Of a DNA stretch of 64,000 nucleotides, positions 1 to 8,707 are shown one piece after another. The translations under genes and the position numbers were made by a program. The notes beneath the pieces are model-generated. The model ran no database searches. It had not been told where the DNA came from and saw only the letters and a list, made by a program, of their open reading frames with translations. How positions within the stretch are numbered: position 1 is the stretch's first letter; each line of letters begins with the position of its first letter. This stretch comes from Methylobacterium mesophilicum (lineage in GTDB: Bacteria; Pseudomonadota; Alphaproteobacteria; Rhizobiales; Beijerinckiaceae): positions 159,102 through 223,101 of the forward strand of contig NZ_BPQU01000004.1 in NCBI RefSeq assembly GCF_022179445.1, given 5' to 3'.

Positions 1-1
1 A

Positions 2-1060
2 AACCTGCCGCTCTTCGCAGAACTGAGCGAACGCGAGCGCAATCTCGTCGGCGTCTCCGCGCGGTATTCCACCGTCGATGGGCCCGGCGTGCGCGCGTAC
101 TACGCCAACCGCAACCTGTTCGGCGGCGGCGAGACGTTCCGGCTCGATGCCGACATCTACTACCTCGGGTTGGGCAACGACCCGTTCGCAACCCAGCGCA
201 AGATCGCCGGGATCGGCACCAACGGATTGGGCGGGCGCCTGTCGGCGACCTACGTTCAGCCTGCGCTCGGCGGCACCCGCAACGACTTCCTGGCCAACGC
301 CTTCATCACCCGCGAGGTGCAGCAGAGCTACCTGGTCGATGGCGGCGGGGTCTCGGGCGCGATCCGGCATCGGTTCTCCGACACGTTCTCGGCGCAGATC
401 GGGCTGGACGCGCAGGCCGGGCGCTCGAAGGACGCCCTCGGTACGGTCAATTACCGGCTGATCGGCGTGCCGGCCTCGGTGACCTACGATTCCACCGACA
501 GCCTGCTCGATCCCACCGAGGGGTTCCGGGCGATCGCGTCGCTCGCCGCCTATCCCGGGGCGATCTCGTCGCCCGGGATCGTCGTCGCGAAGGCGCAGGG
601 CTCGACTTATTATTCGTTGGACGACGAATCCCGCTACATTCTCGCCGGGCGGATCGGCTTCGGCTCGGTCTCGGGCGCGCCGCTTGGGGACATCCCGGAC
701 AATTTCCGGTTCTTCGCGGGCGGCGGCGGCTCGGTGCGCGGCTACCCGTACCGGACGCTCGGGCCGATCGGTCCGTTCAACCTGCCGATCGGCGGCCGCA
801 GCCTGCTGGAGGCGTCGATCGAAGCGCGGATCAAGATCACCGACACGATCGGGGTGGTGCCGTTCTTCGATGCGGGCACCGCCTTCGCCTCGGCCCTGCC
901 GGATTTCGATGAGAAGATCCGGAAATCGGTGGGCATCGGGCTGCGCTACTACACCGGCATCGGCCCGATCCGCGCCGATCTCGCTTTCCCGCTCGATCCC
1001 TACAAGGGCGGCCATGTCCGCCCAGCTGTTCTGTATCTCAGCCTGGGGCAGGCGTTCTGA
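2..1060 (+). CDS. tamA: TamA outer-membrane assembly factor (5' partial)
   Basis: This is the C-terminal part of an Omp85/BamA-superfamily outer-membrane protein. The reading frame is open from base 2, so the start and most POTRA domains lie upstream of the window. The visible 352 residues look like a 16-strand barrel with short alternating strands. They include the hallmark loop GSVRGYPYRTLGP near base 730 (the VRGY motif that packs inside Omp85 barrels) and end in F, as expected for a BAM substrate. The family inserts or secretes outer-membrane proteins with an inner-membrane partner. The next gene encodes that partner, TamB, and begins directly after this stop codon (TGA followed by ATG), which argues for TamA rather than BamA. 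Confidence 0.9.
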   Translation, partial: NLPLFAELSERERNLVGVSARYSTVDGPGVRAYYANRNLFGGGETFRLDADIYYLGLGNDPFATQRKIAGIGTNGLGGRLSATYVQPALGGTRNDFLANAFITREVQQSYLVDGGGVSGAIRHRFSDTFSAQIGLDAQAGRSKDALGTVNYRLIGVPASVTYDSTDSLLDPTEGFRAIASLAAYPGAISSPGIVVAKAQGSTYYSLDDESRYILAGRIGFGSVSGAPLGDIPDNFRFFAGGGGSVRGYPYRTLGPIGPFNLPIGGRSLLEASIEARIKITDTIGVVPFFDAGTAFASALPDFDEKIRKSVGIGLRYYTGIGPIRADLAFPLDPYKGGHVRPAVLYLSLGQAF

Positions 1061-4000
1061 ATGGCAGATTTTTTTGGAGGTCGGGGCGGATCCGGACGCC
1101 CTCCCTCTCCCCTCTGCGGGGGAGGGTGGGCCGGCCGTCAGGCCGGGTCGGGAGAGGGAAAGCGAGACGGCGCAGGATTTCACGCCCATCGCGTCCTTTC
1201 CGGAGGCGTCGCTTCCCTTTCCCGCCTCCCTTCGGGGGCCACCTTCCCCCGCAAAAGGAGGAGGGGCGCCGCGCGGGTCCTGATCGCCCTGTGCCTGATT
1301 CTGGGATGCGCGATCTTGTCCGTCGCTCCGAACACGACCCACGCCGACGACAGCGAGAAAACCGTGCTCGGCGGGCTCCTGTCCCGGGCGCTCTCGACAC
1401 CGTCGTCGCGCGTGGCGATCGGGGCGGTGGACGGGGCCCTGTCCTCGGATGCCACGATCCGCGACGTGGCGGTGAGCGACCGCGACGGCGTATGGCTCAA
1501 GCTCGACCGCGCCCGTATCGTCTGGCGGCGGCTGGCGCTGCTATCGGGCCGGCTCGAGGTGGACAGCCTGGAGATCGGGCGGATCGAAGTGCTGCGCCGG
1601 CCGATCCCCGGCCCGACCCCGCCGGAGGCCAAGCCGGACGGCAAGCTGCTGCCGGACCTACCCGTGAAGGTCGAGATCAAGGGCTTCAAGCTGGCCGAGC
1701 TGGTGCTGGGCGAGCCCGTGGCCGGTCAGCCGGCGCGGCTCTCGGTCGAGGGCAAGGCGCGGCTCGGGGCGGCAAGCGAGGGGCTCGATCTGCAGGCCCG
1801 GGCTCAGCGCCTGGACGCGGCCGGGCGCTTCCTGCTGTCGCTGGTCTACGTGCCGCAGGGCGACCGCCTGGAGCTGAAGGCCAACCTGGTCGAGCCGACG
1901 GGCGGGCTGCTGTCCAAGGCGGCCAACGTCCCCGGCACGCCGCCGATCGATTTCGACCTCGTCGGCACCGGCACGCTGGATGCCTGGAACGCCCATCTCG
2001 ATTTCACCGCCGGCCCGGATATCGGCGGCAAGGGCGGCGCCAAGATCTCCCGGATCGGTGCCGAGCGTCGGCTGGCCCTGGACCTCGCGGCCCGGATCGA
2101 GGGCCTCGTGCCGGGTCCGGCCGCATCGGTCTTCGCCGGCACGACCAAGCTCGACGGCGGCTTCGCCTTCGCGGATAGCGGCGCCTTCCGGATCGACCGG
2201 CTGGAGTTGACTTCGCGGACCGCGCGGCTTGCAGCGAGCGGCAGCCTGACCAAGGACCGGATCGCAGACCTGACGCTCCAGGCCCGCGCGCTGCCCACCG
2301 AGGGCGCGGTGACCAAGGCCGGCGAGGCCGAGATCGGCACGCTGGTTTTCGACGGCAGCGTGAAGGGGCCGCTCGCCGCGCCGACGGTGCGGGGGACCCT
2401 CGACGCGGCCGGCCTGCGCAGCCGGGATTCCAGCCTTGACCGGATCGAGGCCCGCCTCGGGGTCGATCCCCAGGGCGATCCGTCCGCCCAGCGTTTTTCC
2501 ATCACGGCGGACGGCAAGGTCGAGGGCCTGCGGTTGGCGGACCCGGCCCTGCGTCGCGCTCTCGGCAGCCGCGCGCAACTGACCCTGCGGGCGGCCTCCG
2601 GGCCGGACGGGGTGATCGACGTGTCGAGCCTCCGGATCGAATCCGATACCGCCAAGGCGAGCTACGCCGGACGGGTCGGACAGAACACGCTGACCGGCAC
2701 CCTCGACGCCGCGCTGCCGGACCTGGCGGTGTTCTCCGGCCTCGCCGGGCGCGGGCTTTCCGGCAGCCTCGACGCCAAGGCACGCCTCACCGGCGATCCG
2801 GCCCGGAAGGCGCTGGCGGCCGACCTCACCGTCACCAGTGCTGGCCTCGCCACCGGCATCGCGGCGGCCGACCGGGCGCTCGGCCGCGCGCCGACGCTGC
2901 AGGGGCGGGTGTCGCAATCCTATGACGGCTACGGGTTCGAGCATCTGCGCCTGGAGGGCTCGGGCCTGACCGCCACCCTGCAGGGCGAGGCGACCTCGGC
3001 GACAGCCGATGTCACCGGCCGCATCGACCTCAAGAGCCTCGCCGACCTCGACGGGCGCCTGACCGGGCGCGCCGGCATCGACGCGCGCATGACCGGCTCC
3101 CTCGAGCATCCCCAGCTTGCCGCGACCGTCACGGCGCCGGCCGCGACCGCGGACGGCAAGCCGATCCGTGACTTGCGGGCCGAAGCCGTCCTCTCCGACG
3201 CCCTGCTTGCGCCGGACGGCACGCTCACGCTGTCCGGCGACGTCGCCGGCAAGGCGCTGCGCGGCGGCGCCCACGTGGCGAAGGCCGGGCCCGACTGGGT
3301 GCTCGACCGGCTCGACCTCAACCTCGGCTCGGTGGCCGTCTCGGGCAACGCCACCGTGGCGGCCGAGACCTGGCTGTCGGCCGGTACGCTATCCGTGAAG
3401 GCAGCCAATCTCGCCGACATCTCGCCGCTCGCCCCGGAGCCCGTGGCCGGGCAGCTCGACGCCACGGTCACCCTCGCCCGAGACGGAGGCCGTCAGGATG
3501 CCGCGATCCGGGCGACCGGCGCCGCCCTGCGCTACGGCGCCTACGGCCTCAACCGCCTCGATGCCGACCTGAAGGGCCGCGACCTGCGCGCCCACCCGGC
3601 ACTCGACGGGCGCCTTGACGCCGACCGCCTCCTCGCCGCCGGCCAGCAGATCGACACGGTCCGGCTCGCCGCGCTCAGTAGCCCGGCGGGCAGCGACGTG
3701 ACGCTCACCGCCAAGGCGCGCGGTTTCAACCTCGACGGCGCGGTCCGGGTCGTGCCGGACGACGACACCCGCATCGAGATCCAGCGCCTCTCGGCCGCCC
3801 GCGGCGGCGACCGCTTCGCCCTGACCGGGCCGGCCTCCGTCACTCTGCGTGACGGCGGCGCGGTGATCGAGGGGCTGTCGATCGCGGCGGGCACCGGCCG
3901 GGTCACGGTCTCGGGCCGGGCCGGCAAGGACCTCGACCTGAGGGTGGCGATCCGCGCGCTGCCGCTGTCGCTGGCCCGGATCGCCGCGCCCGATCTCGCC

Positions 4001-5572
4001 CTCTCCGGCACGGTGGACGGTGATGCGGACCTGCACGGCCCCGCGGGGCGTCCGGAGGGCCATTACGCGCTCACCGTCTCGAAACTCGTGGCACCCCAGA
4101 CCCGTCAGGCCGGCCTGCCGCCGGTGGATGCCAGCGCCAAGGGAGCCCTATCGGACGGGCAGGCCAGCCTCGACGGCCGGGTCACGGCCGGGCGCGGCGT
4201 CGCCCTGACGGTGGCGGGCTCGCTGCCCGTCGAGGCCGGAGGCCCGCTCAACCTGCGCGCCCGCGGCACCCTCGACGCGTCCCTCGCCAACACGTTGCTG
4301 AGCACCGGCGGGCAGAGCGTCACCGGGCGGGTCGCCATCGACGGTGGCGTCACCGGCACCCTGGCGGCGCCCAAGGCCCAGGGTTCGGCGGTGCTGAGCG
4401 GCGGCAGCTTCACCGACCCGGTCAACGGCATCCGGCTGACCGCGATCGACGGGCGCGTGACCGGCCGCGGCGACAGCCTCGTGGTCGAGAGCCTCACGGC
4501 GTCCGCCCGGAACGGCGGCCGCCTCTCGGTCACAGGGCGGGTCGCCCTGGAGCCAGATTTCCCCGGGCAGTTCCATGTCACCGCCGACAAGGCGGAGCTG
4601 GTCTCCAGCCCGCTGATGAATGCGGTGTCGAGCGTCGATCTCACCCTGGCCGGCCCGCTGGCCCGGACGCCGCGGATCGCCGGCCGGATCGACATCGTGT
4701 CGATCGACGTGGCCGTGCCCGATCGGCTGCCCTCAACGGTGAAGCCCCTGCCGGGCGTGCGCCACGTCAACACGCCGCCCGACGTCCGGGCGCGGCTGGC
4801 GCTGCGGGCCGACCGCAAGGCGGCAGTCACACCCGGCAAACGGCAGAAGAAACCCGCCGTACCGTTCGACGCCACCCTCGACGTGCGCATCGAGGCTCCG
4901 AGCCGGATCTTCGTGCGCGGGCGCGGCATCGATGCCGAACTCGGCGGATCGCTCCGAGTCACCGGAACGTCGCGGGCGCCGAACGCGGTCGGCGGCTTCG
5001 GCATGCGCCGCGGGGTGTTCCAGCTGGTCGGGCAGCGTCTCGATTTCAGCCGCGGCAACCTGACCTTCGCGGGCAGCCTGACCACGCCGGAACTCGATTT
5101 CGCCGCCGAGACCAAGGCCGGCGACGTCACCGCCCGGGTCGCGGTGAGCGGCTATGCGGACGCACCGCAATTCAGCCTGACCTCCGATCCGGTGCTGCCC
5201 CAGGACGAGATCCTGTCACGCCTGCTGTTCAAGAAGGCCGCGGGAGGCCTGTCGCCGTTCCAGGCGCTGCAGCTGGCACAGGCCGTGGCGCAGCTCTCGG
5301 GCGGAGCCTCCGGGCCGGATGTGTTCGAGCAAGCCCGCAAGAGCCTCGGGCTCGACAGCCTCGACGTCTCCACGGGCGCCAGCGGCGGCCCGGCGCTCGG
5401 CGCCTCGCGCTACATCTCGGACCGGGTCTCCGTCGGCGTGAAGGCCGGCGCCAAGCCCGCCGACACCGCCGTCGGCGTCGATTTCGATGTCACCCGCCGG
5501 ATCAAGCTCAAGGGCGAGGCGGGAAGCGACGGGCGCACCAGTTTGGGCGTGGGTGCAGAGTACGAGTGGTAG
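1061..5572 (+). CDS. tamB: TamB translocation and assembly module
   Basis: A 1503-residue protein, usual for TamB. It is an inner-membrane-anchored periplasmic β-helical protein that works with TamA and is now also linked to phospholipid transport between membranes. The body is a long run of short β-strands rich in G, A, L and T. The last 300 residues hold the conserved TamB/DUF490 domain, including the segment FSRGNLTFAG and a C-terminal barrel-like end. A hydrophobic anchor (VLIALCLILGCAIL) starts only near residue 74. The 70 residues before it are encoded by a palindromic repeat and look like nothing in the family. ATG 1061 is the only ATG, GTG or TTG start in frame upstream of the anchor; the next in-frame candidate is TTG 1316, inside it. 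Translational coupling to tamA is likely. Confidence 0.92.
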   Translation: MADFFGGRGGSGRPPSPLCGGGWAGRQAGSGEGKRDGAGFHAHRVLSGGVASLSRLPSGATFPRKRRRGAARVLIALCLILGCAILSVAPNTTHADDSEKTVLGGLLSRALSTPSSRVAIGAVDGALSSDATIRDVAVSDRDGVWLKLDRARIVWRRLALLSGRLEVDSLEIGRIEVLRRPIPGPTPPEAKPDGKLLPDLPVKVEIKGFKLAELVLGEPVAGQPARLSVEGKARLGAASEGLDLQARAQRLDAAGRFLLSLVYVPQGDRLELKANLVEPTGGLLSKAANVPGTPPIDFDLVGTGTLDAWNAHLDFTAGPDIGGKGGAKISRIGAERRLALDLAARIEGLVPGPAASVFAGTTKLDGGFAFADSGAFRIDRLELTSRTARLAASGSLTKDRIADLTLQARALPTEGAVTKAGEAEIGTLVFDGSVKGPLAAPTVRGTLDAAGLRSRDSSLDRIEARLGVDPQGDPSAQRFSITADGKVEGLRLADPALRRALGSRAQLTLRAASGPDGVIDVSSLRIESDTAKASYAGRVGQNTLTGTLDAALPDLAVFSGLAGRGLSGSLDAKARLTGDPARKALAADLTVTSAGLATGIAAADRALGRAPTLQGRVSQSYDGYGFEHLRLEGSGLTATLQGEATSATADVTGRIDLKSLADLDGRLTGRAGIDARMTGSLEHPQLAATVTAPAATADGKPIRDLRAEAVLSDALLAPDGTLTLSGDVAGKALRGGAHVAKAGPDWVLDRLDLNLGSVAVSGNATVAAETWLSAGTLSVKAANLADISPLAPEPVAGQLDATVTLARDGGRQDAAIRATGAALRYGAYGLNRLDADLKGRDLRAHPALDGRLDADRLLAAGQQIDTVRLAALSSPAGSDVTLTAKARGFNLDGAVRVVPDDDTRIEIQRLSAARGGDRFALTGPASVTLRDGGAVIEGLSIAAGTGRVTVSGRAGKDLDLRVAIRALPLSLARIAAPDLALSGTVDGDADLHGPAGRPEGHYALTVSKLVAPQTRQAGLPPVDASAKGALSDGQASLDGRVTAGRGVALTVAGSLPVEAGGPLNLRARGTLDASLANTLLSTGGQSVTGRVAIDGGVTGTLAAPKAQGSAVLSGGSFTDPVNGIRLTAIDGRVTGRGDSLVVESLTASARNGGRLSVTGRVALEPDFPGQFHVTADKAELVSSPLMNAVSSVDLTLAGPLARTPRIAGRIDIVSIDVAVPDRLPSTVKPLPGVRHVNTPPDVRARLALRADRKAAVTPGKRQKKPAVPFDATLDVRIEAPSRIFVRGRGIDAELGGSLRVTGTSRAPNAVGGFGMRRGVFQLVGQRLDFSRGNLTFAGSLTTPELDFAAETKAGDVTARVAVSGYADAPQFSLTSDPVLPQDEILSRLLFKKAAGGLSPFQALQLAQAVAQLSGGASGPDVFEQARKSLGLDSLDVSTGASGGPALGASRYISDRVSVGVKAGAKPADTAVGVDFDVTRRIKLKGEAGSDGRTSLGVGAEYEW
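1103..1266. repeat. Palindromic element in the start of tamB
   Basis: Two inverted arms of about 28 bp (1103-1130 and 1239-1266) flank a 108-bp core. The left arm reads ccctctcccctctgcggggg onward, and the right arm is its imperfect reverse complement (ccaccttcccccgcaaaagg onward). A shorter inverted pair, ccctctccc/gggagaggg, lies at 1103-1111 and 1150-1158. The motif cccctctgcgg recurs downstream of tamB near 5640. It resembles a small non-autonomous intergenic element (REP/MITE type). It carries no gene of its own but is read in frame by tamB. Confidence 0.75.
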
Positions 5573-5632
5573 GGACGGGAGCTTTCTCCTCGCGCTGGCG
5601 GATTTGACTGTCGAGACCTGACACCCTCGCTT

Positions 5633-5659
5633 CCTCCCCCCTCTGCGGTGGAGGGGGAA
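5633..5659. repeat. Short palindromic motif between tamB and HPr
   Basis: A C-run/G-run stem around ctctgcggtgg, sharing the motif cccctctgcgg with the element inside tamB. The 5573-5846 gap otherwise shows no gene. This could act as a structured 3' end for tamB mRNA, but there is no clear T-tract. Confidence 0.5.
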
Positions 5660-5846
5660 TGCGCATAGACCGTTCGACCAATGATCAGGCTGCGCCCCAT
5701 CAGGTGGCCGCGCAATTCTGTCTTCAAAACTTGCGTCGGCTTAAAGTGCTCGGCCGAAGATCCGTTGGCCGCGCGGGCCAAGTCTGCTTAGGTGTCGAAG
5801 CAAGCCGCGCGGTCAGCTGCGGTACGGGTGGGAAACACGAAGGGCG

Positions 5847-6164
5847 ATGGACGAGCTGTTCGAGACGGATGACGATCCGGAGGTTCCGGAGGGCGGCTTC
5901 CTGCGGATGCTGCCGATCATCAACCGGCGCGGCCTCCACGCCCGCGCCTCGGCGAAGTTCGTGCAGACCGTGGAACGCTACGACGCCGTGGTGACCGTCA
6001 CCCGGGCTGGCGAGACGGTGGGCGGGCGCTCGATCATGGGCCTGCTGACGCTGGGCGCCGCCATGGGCACCCGCATCGCCGTCACGGCGGTCGGCCCCGA
6101 TGCGCAGATCTGCCTCGACGGCATCGAGGCCCTGCTGGCGAACCGATTCGGCGAGGACGAGTAG
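5847..6164 (+). CDS. HPr-family phosphocarrier protein
   Basis: A 105-residue HPr protein. His31 in the motif GLHARASAKFV is the residue phosphorylated by enzyme I. The segment GRSIMGLLTLGA (about 60-71) matches the HPr regulatory-serine region, with Ser62 at the usual position. About 16 extra acidic residues precede the fold. In alphaproteobacteria such HPr proteins usually serve a regulatory PTS (Ntr type, with HPr kinase and EIIA proteins) rather than sugar uptake. Neither EI nor EIIA is in the window, so the pathway is inferred from the family. The gene stands alone, 10 bp before the convergent nth gene. Confidence 0.9.
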   Translation: MDELFETDDDPEVPEGGFLRMLPIINRRGLHARASAKFVQTVERYDAVVTVTRAGETVGGRSIMGLLTLGAAMGTRIAVTAVGPDAQICLDGIEALLANRFGEDE

Positions 6165-6173
6165 GAGGCCGGC

Positions 6174-6881
6174 TCAGATCTCCCGGCCGGGCCACGTGCA
6201 CAGATCCGAGACCGGGCAGCGCGGGCAGTCGGGCTTGCGGGCCGTGCAGGTGTCGCGCCCGTGCCGGAACAGCCAGACATGGGCGCCGTCCTTGAAGCGC
6301 TCCGGCACAGCGAGGGCCAGGCCGTCGGCCACCGCATCCACGGTGCCGCCGGGAGCCAGCGGGATCCGGTTCGAGACCCGGAACACATGGGTGTCCACGG
6401 CGATCACCGGCTCATGGAACGCGAAGTTCGCCGTCACCTCGGCGCTCTTGCGGCCGATGCCGGGCAGGAGGCGCATCTCTGCCGCACTGCGCGGCACCGT
6501 GCCGCCGTAGGTCTCGATCAGGGCTGCGGACAGCTTGACGATGTTACGTGCCTTCGAGGGCCCGAGCCCGACCGGCCGGATGATGTCGGTGATCTCCGCC
6601 TCGCCCAGCGCCCGCATCCCCGCCGGATCCTTGGCCCGGGCGAACAGCGCGTCGGCGATGCGCGCCACCGTCGGGCCGGTGGACTGGGCCGAGAGCAGCA
6701 CGGTGACCAGTAGCCGGAACGGATCGGTGTCGTCGAACCCCGCCTTCGGGTCCGGATCGGCGCCGGCGAGGCGCGCCATCACGGCCTCGACCCGCTCGGC
6801 CGCCCCGGGGGATGCGGGCGCCGCTGGGGCCTTGGTCCGGCGGGGTTTGGGCCGGAGGCCGTGGAGTGTGTCGCGCGCCAT
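6174..6881 (-). CDS. nth: Endonuclease III (DNA glycosylase/AP lyase)
   Basis: A 235-residue base-excision repair enzyme that removes oxidised pyrimidines and cleaves abasic sites. The helix-hairpin-helix ends in LLPGIGRKSAEV, with catalytic Lys145, and the catalytic aspartate is Asp163 in VDTHVFRV. The C-terminal iron-sulfur loop has the canonical spacing C212-x6-C219-x2-C222-x5-C228. An extra basic, Ala/Pro-rich stretch of about 30 residues precedes the domain, common in GC-rich alphaproteobacteria. It is the last gene of a minus-strand series running dacF, cobW-like, hypothetical, nth. Confidence 0.96.
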   Translation of the reverse strand: MARDTLHGLRPKPRRTKAPAAPASPGAAERVEAVMARLAGADPDPKAGFDDTDPFRLLVTVLLSAQSTGPTVARIADALFARAKDPAGMRALGEAEITDIIRPVGLGPSKARNIVKLSAALIETYGGTVPRSAAEMRLLPGIGRKSAEVTANFAFHEPVIAVDTHVFRVSNRIPLAPGGTVDAVADGLALAVPERFKDGAHVWLFRHGRDTCTARKPDCPRCPVSDLCTWPGREI

Positions 6882-6938
6882 GCGGACCAGCTAGGGTGGC
6901 GACGGCCGGCCCGACACGCGGCGGATTGACGGCCCCGC

Positions 6939-7451
6939 TCAGCCCCGCGCCCGGCGCCAGGCCACCGGGCCGGCGCCGAGGTTGAACAGACCGACCGCGA
7001 TCGCATCGACCCGGCGCAGCAAGGCCCGCCGCAGCGCGCCGCCCCGGGCGGAGTTGCGGCCGGCCGCCCCGACCCGCGCGGGCTCGGCCGGTGCGGTGGC
7101 GGCCGGAACGCGATCATCGAAGACCGGGACGGACACCGCCTGAGGCGCCCAGCCCGCGGGCCGTACGCCCAGGACGCTGTCCGCCGGGATCGTCCGCGTC
7201 CGGCGCGCACGCTCCACGGCCCGAACCGGCGCCGTGACCGCACCCGCGCTGCGGACCGGACGGCCGAGGGCCGCCAGGCGGGTGCGGATCGCACGGTCCA
7301 CCGCCTCGGCGGCCTCCAGCGGGGCAAGGGCGCCGGCCTGCACGTCCCGGCCCCAGGCCAGGGCGAGGCCGGGATGCGGCCGCTCCGACGCGGGCTCGCG
7401 CACCGCCGTCCCGGTGAGGCCGCCCTGTATCACGGTGAAGCGTTGCGCCAT
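6939..7451 (-). CDS. Hypothetical Ala/Arg-rich protein
   Basis: A 170-residue protein with no recognised family. ATG 7451 (MAQRFTVIQGG) was chosen over the upstream TTG at 7475. The sequence is low in complexity, rich in A, R, P and V, with no signal peptide and no convincing transmembrane helix. The middle is likely disordered. The start and the end (RRVDAIAVGLFNLGAGPVAWRR) look more ordered. It lies between a CobW-like GTPase gene and nth on the same strand. Expression as a protein is plausible but not proven, because GC-rich frames stay open by chance. Confidence 0.5.
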   Translation of the reverse strand: MAQRFTVIQGGLTGTAVREPASERPHPGLALAWGRDVQAGALAPLEAAEAVDRAIRTRLAALGRPVRSAGAVTAPVRAVERARRTRTIPADSVLGVRPAGWAPQAVSVPVFDDRVPAATAPAEPARVGAAGRNSARGGALRRALLRRVDAIAVGLFNLGAGPVAWRRARG

Positions 7452-7554
7452 CGCCTGTCCCGATCCTTCGACCAACCGTCCCAGTCCGGGACGTAGGGGC
7501 GCCTCGGAAGCGCCGTTCGGGTCGATGGCTTCAAGGACGGTGCCGCCCGGCGGA

Positions 7555-8643
7555 TCAGCCCCCCGGGATCGCCAGCGGGTTGTCGGTGAGCGCCGCGGCG
7601 TCGGGGGCGTCCACCCGCGGCCGGCCCAGGAACGCGTCCCAGAGGCGCTGGACGAAGGCCGGGTCGAGGTCGCGCAGGATCAGCACGAGCCGAGAGGTGT
7701 GGTCGGGGTCGGGCCAGGCCGGCAGGGTCAGGGGCGCGTGGAACACGTGCTGGACCCCGTGGACCACGATCGGGTGCTCCGGGTCGTCGGCCAACGCCAC
7801 GATGCCCTTCAGCCGGAGCAGCTTGGGGCCGTGGCCGGAGCGCAGCAGATCCATGAACATCTCGAAGGCCGGGCGCGGCACCGGCGCTTCGCTGGTCAGG
7901 CACACGGCCCGGATCGCCGCATCGTGGCGGTTCACGTCGGCCTGGTGCGGGAGGTCCAGGGCCGCGTCGCCGAGCCAGGCGCGCACGTCGGCGCCCTTGC
8001 CGTCGAGGCCGAACAGCCCGCCGAGGAGGTCGTCGGCCGGGGCGTCCGGGGGCAGGATCCGGGCCGCCGGGTTGAGGGCGGCGAGCCGCGCCCGGATCCC
8101 GGCGGTGTCGCCGACGAGGTCCGCCTTGGTCAGGACGATGCGGTCGGCCACCGCGGCCTGCCGGACGGCCTCCGGGTGGGCGTCGAGGGAGGCGGCGCCG
8201 GTCGCCGCATCCACCACCGTCACCACCGCCTGCAGGCGGTACCGCAGCACCAGGTACGGGTGATAGATCAGCGCGTGCAGGATCGGCGCCGGGTCGGCGA
8301 GCCCCGTGGTCTCGATCACGACCCGGCGGAACGGCGTGATCCGTCCGTTGTCGCGCTTGCGCAGCAGGTCCTCGAGGGTGGCGATCAGGTCGCCCCGCAC
8401 CGTGCAGCACAGGCAGCCGGCGCCGAGCAGGACCATGTCCTCGTCGATGGACTCGATCAGCAGGTGGTCGAGCCCGATCTCGCCGAACTCGTTGACGATC
8501 ACCACGGTGTCGGCGAGCGCCGGATCGCGCAGCAGCCGGTTCAGCAGCGTGGTCTTGCCGGCTCCCAGGAAGCCGGTCAGCACGGTGAGCGGGATCGGCT
8601 CGGGGCGGCGCGAATCAGAGGCGGGCGAGGCGGTCAACGACAT
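7555..8643 (-). CDS. CobW/COG0523-family metal-chaperone GTPase
   Basis: A 362-residue G3E GTPase. Walker A is GFLGAGKTT (residues 24-32), the CxCC metal site is GCLCCT (Cys77, 79, 80), and a guanine-specificity motif LTKADL is present. A CobW C-terminal domain follows (about 240-350). Family members hand metals, usually Zn or Co, to client enzymes. The substrate cannot be read from the sequence, and no Zur-box or cobalamin gene is visible nearby. ATG 8643 was preferred to TTG 8679 because it lies nearer the conserved domain. The gene follows the D,D-carboxypeptidase gene with a 64-bp gap and probably shares its transcript. Confidence 0.9.
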   Translation of the reverse strand: MSLTASPASDSRRPEPIPLTVLTGFLGAGKTTLLNRLLRDPALADTVVIVNEFGEIGLDHLLIESIDEDMVLLGAGCLCCTVRGDLIATLEDLLRKRDNGRITPFRRVVIETTGLADPAPILHALIYHPYLVLRYRLQAVVTVVDAATGAASLDAHPEAVRQAAVADRIVLTKADLVGDTAGIRARLAALNPAARILPPDAPADDLLGGLFGLDGKGADVRAWLGDAALDLPHQADVNRHDAAIRAVCLTSEAPVPRPAFEMFMDLLRSGHGPKLLRLKGIVALADDPEHPIVVHGVQHVFHAPLTLPAWPDPDHTSRLVLILRDLDPAFVQRLWDAFLGRPRVDAPDAAALTDNPLAIPGG

Positions 8644-8707
8644 GGCCGCCGAGATGGGGGTTTTCGGGTCCGGAGGCAACGCGCCCGGGTGCGATGCCGG
8701 ACTGACG

